From assembly GCF_900129455.1 (NCBI RefSeq), contig NZ_FQVU01000002.1:310001-374000 (forward strand): a stretch of 64,000 nt of DNA. The letters are read 5' to 3'. The notes below the pieces were generated by a model. That model was given only the letters and a program-made list of their open reading frames with translations, was not told the DNA's origin and ran no database searches. Below are positions 59,495-64,000 of the stretch, in pieces; position 1 is the stretch's first letter; each line of letters opens with the position of its first letter. The position numbers were made by a program, and so were the translations under genes. The stretch comes from Jatrophihabitans endophyticus (lineage in GTDB: Bacteria > Actinomycetota > Actinomycetes > Mycobacteriales > Jatrophihabitantaceae).

Positions 59495-60331
59495 GTGGGG
59501 TGGCGACACGACCTGGCCGCGCTCGTCGCGCAGCGCGCCCGGCCGCGCTACGGCCGCGAGCTGTGCTTCGCCGGGCAGGACCTCCCGGCGCCGGCGCGCG
59601 AGCGCGTGACGACCCGCCACGGCCGGGTGCGCTGCCTGGTCTACCGAGGCACGCGGCCCGGCCGCTACCTGCACCTGCACGGCGGCGCCTTCGTCACCCG
59701 CCACCCCCGCATGGACGACTTCTGGGCGCGCTTCGTCGTCGCGCGGACCGGGCTGACGGTCGTGCTGGCCGACTACGACGTGGCGCCGCAGGCCCGCTTC
59801 CCGGTGGCGCACGACGAGGCGTTCGACATCGCGCGCCATCTGGCGAGCGACGAGCCGCTGGTGGTCGGCGGCTTCTCCGGTGGCGGCAACCTCGCCGCGT
59901 CGGTGGCGCTGCGCGCCCGGGGCGAGTTCCCGCTGGCCGGCCAGCTGCTCGGCGTCCCGTCGCTGGACGTCGCCGAGGACGCGCGCGGCAAATGCGCCGC
60001 CGCGCCCGGCGGCATGATCGGCGAGTCGCTGCTGACGCTGGTGCGCGAGACCTACTTCCGCGACCCGGCCTGCCGCATCGGCGCAGTGGCGTCGCCACTG
60101 CTCGCGCCCGACGTGACCGGCGCGCCCCCCACGCTCGTCGTCACCGCCGAACGCGACACCCTGCGCCGCGAGGGCGACCGCTACGCGGCCCGGTTGCGCG
60201 ACGCGGGCGTCGCCACCGAGCACGTCGTGGCGCCGGGGGTCGACCACTACTTCCTGCACGGCGCCGGTGCGGACGCGGCGCGTGCCCTGATGACCCGGAT
60301 GGCCACGTGGCTGGCCAGTGCGGCCCACTGA
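59495..60331 (+). CDS. HSL-family alpha/beta hydrolase (esterase)
   Basis: 278 aa. HGGAF oxyanion motif (residues 62-66), nucleophile Ser128 in GGFSGGGNLAAS, Asp221 in AERDTLR and His251 in GVDHYFLHG, the full hormone-sensitive-lipase-type triad. YDVAPQARFPVAHDEA is the usual acceptor strand. No signal peptide. GTG 59495 is chosen because earlier in-frame starts lie within the upstream gene; no good ribosome site, so the start is uncertain. Confidence 0.87.
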   Translation: MGWRHDLAALVAQRARPRYGRELCFAGQDLPAPARERVTTRHGRVRCLVYRGTRPGRYLHLHGGAFVTRHPRMDDFWARFVVARTGLTVVLADYDVAPQARFPVAHDEAFDIARHLASDEPLVVGGFSGGGNLAASVALRARGEFPLAGQLLGVPSLDVAEDARGKCAAAPGGMIGESLLTLVRETYFRDPACRIGAVASPLLAPDVTGAPPTLVVTAERDTLRREGDRYAARLRDAGVATEHVVAPGVDHYFLHGAGADAARALMTRMATWLASAAH

Positions 60332-60364
60332 TTCGCGTCGTGGCGCACGGGGAATCGTCCCGGT

Positions 60365-60808
60365 ATGACAGCCGAACCCATCGCGCGCCCCGCCGGCTTC
60401 AGCCACGTGCGGCTGACGGTGACCGACATCCACCGCTCGAAGGCCTTCTACGAGCAGCTGCTCGGGACGGGAACGGTCTTCGACTACAGCGATCGCGTCG
60501 ACGAGCCCGGCGTCCGTGACGATCCGGATCAGCTCTACGGCGGCTGCGGCTTCGCGCTCGGCGACCAGCTTCTCGGGCTGCGACCGGCCGCGACCGCCGG
60601 CGACACCTTCGACTCGACCCGCGTCGGGCTGGACCACCTCAGCCTGTCCGTCGGCTCGGTCGACGACCTGCACTCCGCCGCCGGGCGGCTCACCGCCGCT
60701 GGCGTGGAGCACGGCGAGGTGAAGGACCTGGGCTCGCTCGGCATGACGATCCTGTCGGTGCAGGACCCCGACGACATCAACGTCGAGCTCAGCGCCCCGA
60801 ACGGCTGA
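60365..60808 (+). CDS. VOC (glyoxalase/dioxygenase-fold) protein
   Basis: 147 aa, two beta-alpha-beta-beta-beta modules: FSHVRLTVTDIHRSKAFYEQLLG and GLDHLSLSVGSVDDLHSAAGRL. Potential metal ligands His14, His at LDHLS and Glu in INVELSAP, so it may be a metalloenzyme. Specific reaction unknown. ATG 60365 is the first in frame. Convergent with the next gene, only two bases between stops. Confidence 0.85.
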   Translation: MTAEPIARPAGFSHVRLTVTDIHRSKAFYEQLLGTGTVFDYSDRVDEPGVRDDPDQLYGGCGFALGDQLLGLRPAATAGDTFDSTRVGLDHLSLSVGSVDDLHSAAGRLTAAGVEHGEVKDLGSLGMTILSVQDPDDINVELSAPNG

Positions 60809-60810
60809 GC

Positions 60811-61359
60811 TCAGGCCGGGAACGCGTTGGCGTCGACCTCGGCGAACACGAACCCCGCCGTCCAGTTCAGGTCGATCCCGCCGCGGCCGTGGTTCTCCGG
60901 CGGCCGCACCGTGATCATCCCCGTGTCGCGGTGGTCGAGCGCGGCCTCCCAGCCCTCCGGATCGGCGGCGCCACTGAGCACGTCGACGGGCTCGTAGTGC
61001 GCGTGGCGCAACGCCGACACGACCTGCTCGCTCGTCCCCGTCGCCGCCGGCAAGGAGTACGAGCGTTGCAGGGTGGCGGGCGCGGCCTCGGGGTGCGCCT
61101 CCTCGCCGCCCTGGCGGGCGCCGGCGGGCAGCGGGAGCGCGTCGAGCACCCGGTGCAGGCGGTTCATGGTGGGCGAGGCGCTGTCTCCCCCGCCCGTGTG
61201 GCTGACGATCACGGCTACTCCGATGACGACTCCGACGACGAGGACGGCAACCAGCACGAGAACGCCGAGCACGACCCTGCGTCGCGAGCGGGACGATTCC
61301 GGCTGGACGGGGACGGGCGGCTGCGGCGGCCACGGGGATGGCGCGGGCGGTCCGGTCAC
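60811..61359 (-). CDS. single-pass membrane protein partner of the DUF1023 hydrolase
   Basis: 182 aa. Pro-rich cytoplasmic N-terminus (PPAPSPWPPQPPVPVQ), basic SRRR, one transmembrane helix (VVLGVLVLVAVLVVGVVIGVAVIV), then an outside domain with RSYSLPAATGTSEQVVSALRHAHYEP and a C-terminal GIDLNWTAGFVFAEVDAN. Family not recognised. GTG 61359 overlaps the stop of the hydrolase gene (GTGA), so a functional link is likely. Confidence 0.75.
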   Translation of the reverse strand: MTGPPAPSPWPPQPPVPVQPESSRSRRRVVLGVLVLVAVLVVGVVIGVAVIVSHTGGGDSASPTMNRLHRVLDALPLPAGARQGGEEAHPEAAPATLQRSYSLPAATGTSEQVVSALRHAHYEPVDVLSGAADPEGWEAALDHRDTGMITVRPPENHGRGGIDLNWTAGFVFAEVDANAFPA

Positions 61360-63227
61360 GTGATCCAGTCCCAGGCCGACTTGGCGACGTGCCCGGCCCC
61401 GACGACGATGTCCTCGCCGGTGTGCCCGAGGTCGCCGAGGTTCTTGGCGACCCCGTGGTACAGGTTCTGGGCCGCGTCGATCGGGTGACCGGTGAACAGG
61501 CTGCCCGCGGTGTGCCCGACGGTCTCGACGGGGTCGAAGACGTACGTGTCGAGGGCGTCGGTGGGCAGCTCGCGCAGCCCCCGGTGGTCCGGCGCCGCGG
61601 TGGTGGACACCGCGGCGTAGTTGCCGTCGGCGATCCGCGCCATGTTGGTCAGGGAGTGCCCCTGGTAGTACTCCGAGTGACCGTGGGAGTCGCTGACGTC
61701 GAAGTGCCGCGCGCCGAAATCGCCCTCGGACGGGTTGTTGCCGCTGAGCCCCGGCGTGAACCGGTTGGGGGTGAACATGATGGGGTCGTCCCCGGCCTGG
61801 CCGCTCCACACGTGGTCGCCGGACATGTGCAGGTCGCCGGCCCGGTCGACCCCGACGCCCGGCGAGCCGACGAAGACCGCGTCGTCGACCTTGCCACCGC
61901 CGGACAGGGCCTTGCCCAGGATGTAGCTGCCGTAGCTGTGACCGATCGCGGTGGTGTGGCCGGCCGTGCCGGACGCGCTCGCGTGTGCGGCACGCAGCCC
62001 GGCCAGGTCGTCGGCCAGACGGGGCGCCGAGCGGTCGGCGTACTCGTCGGACGCGGCGTCGGGGATCGACTGCGGTTCGGTGCCGTCGAGCCACACCACG
62101 ACCGACTTCGAGGACGACGACATGTGGTCGTACATGCTCAGCCCGTTGCCGGCGACCGAGCTCAACTTGCTGGCGTTGTTGCCCGTCCCCGGCACGACGA
62201 CCGCGGTGTCGTTCGCGACGTCCGGGTCGCCGAGCGCGATCGCGACCCCGGTCTGCCCGTCGCCGGCCTCGGGGTCGTAGCGGAGCACGAACACCGGCGG
62301 CGCGCCGCGTCGGTTGGCCACCTGCAGGATGCCGGCGTCCTGACCTCGCTCGGCGAGCAACGCACCGAGCCGGTTCACCGCGCCGGGGTCGCCGGTGACG
62401 ACGCCCGGCGACTGGCGTAACGCGGCGATCTCGCGATCGAGTTCGGCGAGGTGGTCGTTCAACCGGTGCCGGTTGGCGGTGTTCAGCACGGTGGCGGGCA
62501 GCCCCTGCAGCCGTCCCAGCTGTTGGTAGCGGTGTTGCAACAGCGCCTGCTGCTCGGCCGGGGTCAGTCCCTTCCACCACGCGGCGACCCTGGTCGGATC
62601 GGCGCCGGCCGGGGGCATGGCGGGCACGGCCGCCTCGCGCAGGCCCAATGGCGCGACGAAGCCGAGGTCGGCCATGACCTTGCTGGAGTGCGCGAGGCGC
62701 GCCTCGTAGGCGTCGATGCAACCGGCGACGGCCTTGCCGCGGGCACGGACCGCGTCGACGGCCTGGTTGCGGTAACCCGCGAGCGCGGCCTGTTGGTCGT
62801 CGCCGGGCAGGTGGTGCCCGGCACCGGCCTGGAAGCTGCGCCACGCGGCGTCGACGCGCTCCAGGTCGCCGGCCAGCCCGCGTACCTGCTCCGCGGCGCC
62901 GCTGCGGGCGGTCGTGAGGTCCTCGGCAACGGTGGTGAGCAGCCGGGCGATGCGTGGGAGTGCCACGGACGCATCGGTGAGATGCGCCCTGGTCTGCCGC
63001 GCCGTCGCGTTGTAGTCCAGGGCTGCCCCACCGGAGGAGTAGCCGTGCCGGACGAGGGTGCTGGAGCGTTGCTCGGCTCGGGCGGCCTCGGCGGTGCGGT
63101 CACCCGCCCGGTAGAACGCCGCCGCCAGGTGATCGATCTGCGCCGGGTCCCCGGCGGCCACCTTGGCCTCGAGCGCCCACGGGTCGATCCCCGCGGCGGC
63201 GACGAGGTCGGCGCGTGTGAAGGCCAT
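61356..63227 (-). CDS. DUF1023-type alpha/beta hydrolase with helical N-terminal domain
   Basis: 623 aa. Residues 1-190 are helical with WXG100-like heptads (DPAQIDHLAAAFYRAGDRTAEAARAE...); WWKGLTPAEQQALL near 220 marks the DUF1023 hydrolase, with nucleophile Ser431 in AIGHSYGSYILG, VFVGSPGVGVD, and His candidates in HGHSEYYQGHSLTN. Proteins of this type are common in actinobacteria near type VII secretion substrates; no signal peptide. The C-terminus is Gly/His-rich. GGAGGGG lies upstream of ATG 63227. Substrate unknown. Confidence 0.85.
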   Translation of the reverse strand: MAFTRADLVAAAGIDPWALEAKVAAGDPAQIDHLAAAFYRAGDRTAEAARAEQRSSTLVRHGYSSGGAALDYNATARQTRAHLTDASVALPRIARLLTTVAEDLTTARSGAAEQVRGLAGDLERVDAAWRSFQAGAGHHLPGDDQQAALAGYRNQAVDAVRARGKAVAGCIDAYEARLAHSSKVMADLGFVAPLGLREAAVPAMPPAGADPTRVAAWWKGLTPAEQQALLQHRYQQLGRLQGLPATVLNTANRHRLNDHLAELDREIAALRQSPGVVTGDPGAVNRLGALLAERGQDAGILQVANRRGAPPVFVLRYDPEAGDGQTGVAIALGDPDVANDTAVVVPGTGNNASKLSSVAGNGLSMYDHMSSSSKSVVVWLDGTEPQSIPDAASDEYADRSAPRLADDLAGLRAAHASASGTAGHTTAIGHSYGSYILGKALSGGGKVDDAVFVGSPGVGVDRAGDLHMSGDHVWSGQAGDDPIMFTPNRFTPGLSGNNPSEGDFGARHFDVSDSHGHSEYYQGHSLTNMARIADGNYAAVSTTAAPDHRGLRELPTDALDTYVFDPVETVGHTAGSLFTGHPIDAAQNLYHGVAKNLGDLGHTGEDIVVGAGHVAKSAWDWIT

Positions 63228-63275
63228 GGCCCCCTCCCCTCCCTGCGTGACGCTACCGCGCAGCGCCGCGCTGCG

Positions 63276-64000
63276 TCATGACGACGACGGGCGTACCGCC
63301 AGCAGGTGCGTGTTCTCAGCCAGAAAGGAGGTGCGGCGGTCGCTGCGTCGCGAGGCCCGGGCCACGACGCTGACATTGCCGCGTTCGCTCACCTGCGCCA
63401 CGGAGGCACGGGGAACACCGGCGCGGGCCAGGGTGACGAAGAGCCGTGTGCCGTCGGCCGAGACCAGCACGTCGGTGTGGAACGCGTCGTCCGAGTCTCC
63501 GTCCGCACCGGCCGGGGGCCACTGTGCCGCCCGGTACAGCTGCGCCCACGTCGCGGTGGCCTGATGCAATCGCAGGCCGCCGGCCACGGTCGTGCTGTAC
63601 CAACGGATCGGGCCGGGAGGGTCGCTGTGGAACTCGGTCTTGGGCGTGAACCCGGCGCCGTTCGGACTCACCAGATAGTCGTCGATCCCGTCGAACCGAC
63701 CACGACGCACCAACCCGGCCGCAGTCAGCAGCCCATGCCCCTCGCGCACCAGATAGCGACTCGACGTGCCCGGCGCCACCGCCGTCGAGACCCGAGCCTC
63801 GTTGGACAACCAGAACACCTCGCCCCGGGCATCGACCGCCGGGCTCCCCGGGCCGTCCGCACCCGCAACCGGCCGGCATCGCGCGGGAGCACGCAGCTCG
63901 GCCACGCACCAGTTGCCCGGCTTCACCGCGTCGGCCACCGACCGGATCCGCGTCGAGGCCAGGAACACCTGCGTGCGCCCCACGCCGTCGGCCGCGAACC
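63276..64000 (-). CDS. hypothetical protein, possibly beta-propeller-like (5' end outside window)
   Basis: The frame stays open to the window edge, so the true start is probably beyond 64000; GTG 63983 is an internal candidate. At least 241 residues of short beta-rich segments: VFWLSNEARVSTAV, YLVREGHGLLTAAG, GIDDYLVSPNGAGF, VLVSADGTRLFVTLAR, VSVVARASRRSD, as in repeated-strand surface proteins. Two Cys near the visible N-terminus (NWCVAELRAPARC). Shares orientation with the DUF1023 hydrolase, 48 bases apart. Function unknown. Confidence 0.6.
   Translation of the reverse strand, partial: FAADGVGRTQVFLASTRIRSVADAVKPGNWCVAELRAPARCRPVAGADGPGSPAVDARGEVFWLSNEARVSTAVAPGTSSRYLVREGHGLLTAAGLVRRGRFDGIDDYLVSPNGAGFTPKTEFHSDPPGPIRWYSTTVAGGLRLHQATATWAQLYRAAQWPPAGADGDSDDAFHTDVLVSADGTRLFVTLARAGVPRASVAQVSERGNVSVVARASRRSDRRTSFLAENTHLLAVRPSSS

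Overview
The window is very GC-rich (well over 70% by eye), has dense short-gapped genes, many GTG starts, and gene order and families typical of Actinomycetes. Much of it matches the Mycobacterium tuberculosis blocks Rv3656c-Rv3683 (tad genes, ssd, HAD phosphatase, Rv3662c-like, Rv3669-like, ephE, marP, Nudix, nth, crp, metallo-beta-lactamase, ridA, Get3 pair, ponA2, phosphoesterase) and Rv3708c-Rv3721c (asd, ask, leuA, recR, ybaB, amidase, dnaX). There are no PE/PPE or ESX core genes, so it is probably a non-mycobacterial relative (Frankiales/Jatrophihabitans-like). That placement is inference from remembered synteny, not a search.

Layout. 1-4.25 kb: minus-strand tad/Flp-pilus locus (ssd-tadA-tadB-tadC, a small ORF, a DUF4244 pilin-like protein). 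4.4-12.3 kb: HAD phosphatase, F420-type oxidoreductase, ABC exporter, Fic-like protein without a Fic active site, holin-family protein, epoxide hydrolase, fluoride riboswitch with two crcB genes, sulfotransferase. 12.4-24.9 kb: marP with a cupredoxin lipoprotein, Nudix-nth, crp with its own likely Crp site, ridA-Nudix-MBL, two Get3-like ATPases, bifunctional PBP, YqeY, phosphoesterase. 25-33 kb: tRNA-Pro, DUF3592 protein, secreted glycoamylase-like enzyme, peptide deformylase, asd-ask, and a GABA/aminobutyraldehyde catabolic cluster. 33.4-37.1 kb: a 1196-aa secreted beta-helix/Ig protein. 37.1-45.4 kb: leuA with an LLL leader peptide, ybaB-recR-(membrane protein)-mycosin operon, lipoprotein amidase, dnaX. 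45.5-53 kb: PAS histidine kinase, SRP RNA, tRNA-Ser, MFS transporter, hydrolase, and a REC-PP2C / CHASE3 kinase / response regulator module. 53-64 kb: MarR-YceI pair, SDR-aldehyde dehydrogenase with divergent TetR, lipoproteins, a secreted HNH nuclease, esterase, VOC protein, a DUF1023 hydrolase with a membrane partner, and a gene cut off by the window end.

Two organisational themes stand out. About twenty transcription units show a TAnnnT -10 box 6-8 bases before the start codon and no usable Shine-Dalgarno, which predicts leaderless mRNAs; several are back-to-back in divergent pairs. Adjacent genes are repeatedly joined by NTGA stop/start overlaps. RNA-level control is visible at crcB (fluoride riboswitch), leuA (leader peptide with competing stems) and ask (internal start for the regulatory subunit).

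I found no CRISPR array, insertion sequence, prophage or integrase. The least explained loci are the pseudo-Fic protein, the nested GACTGGCGA hairpins after the epoxide hydrolase, the recR-linked mycosin pair, the 39-aa CxxC protein and the giant beta-helix protein.
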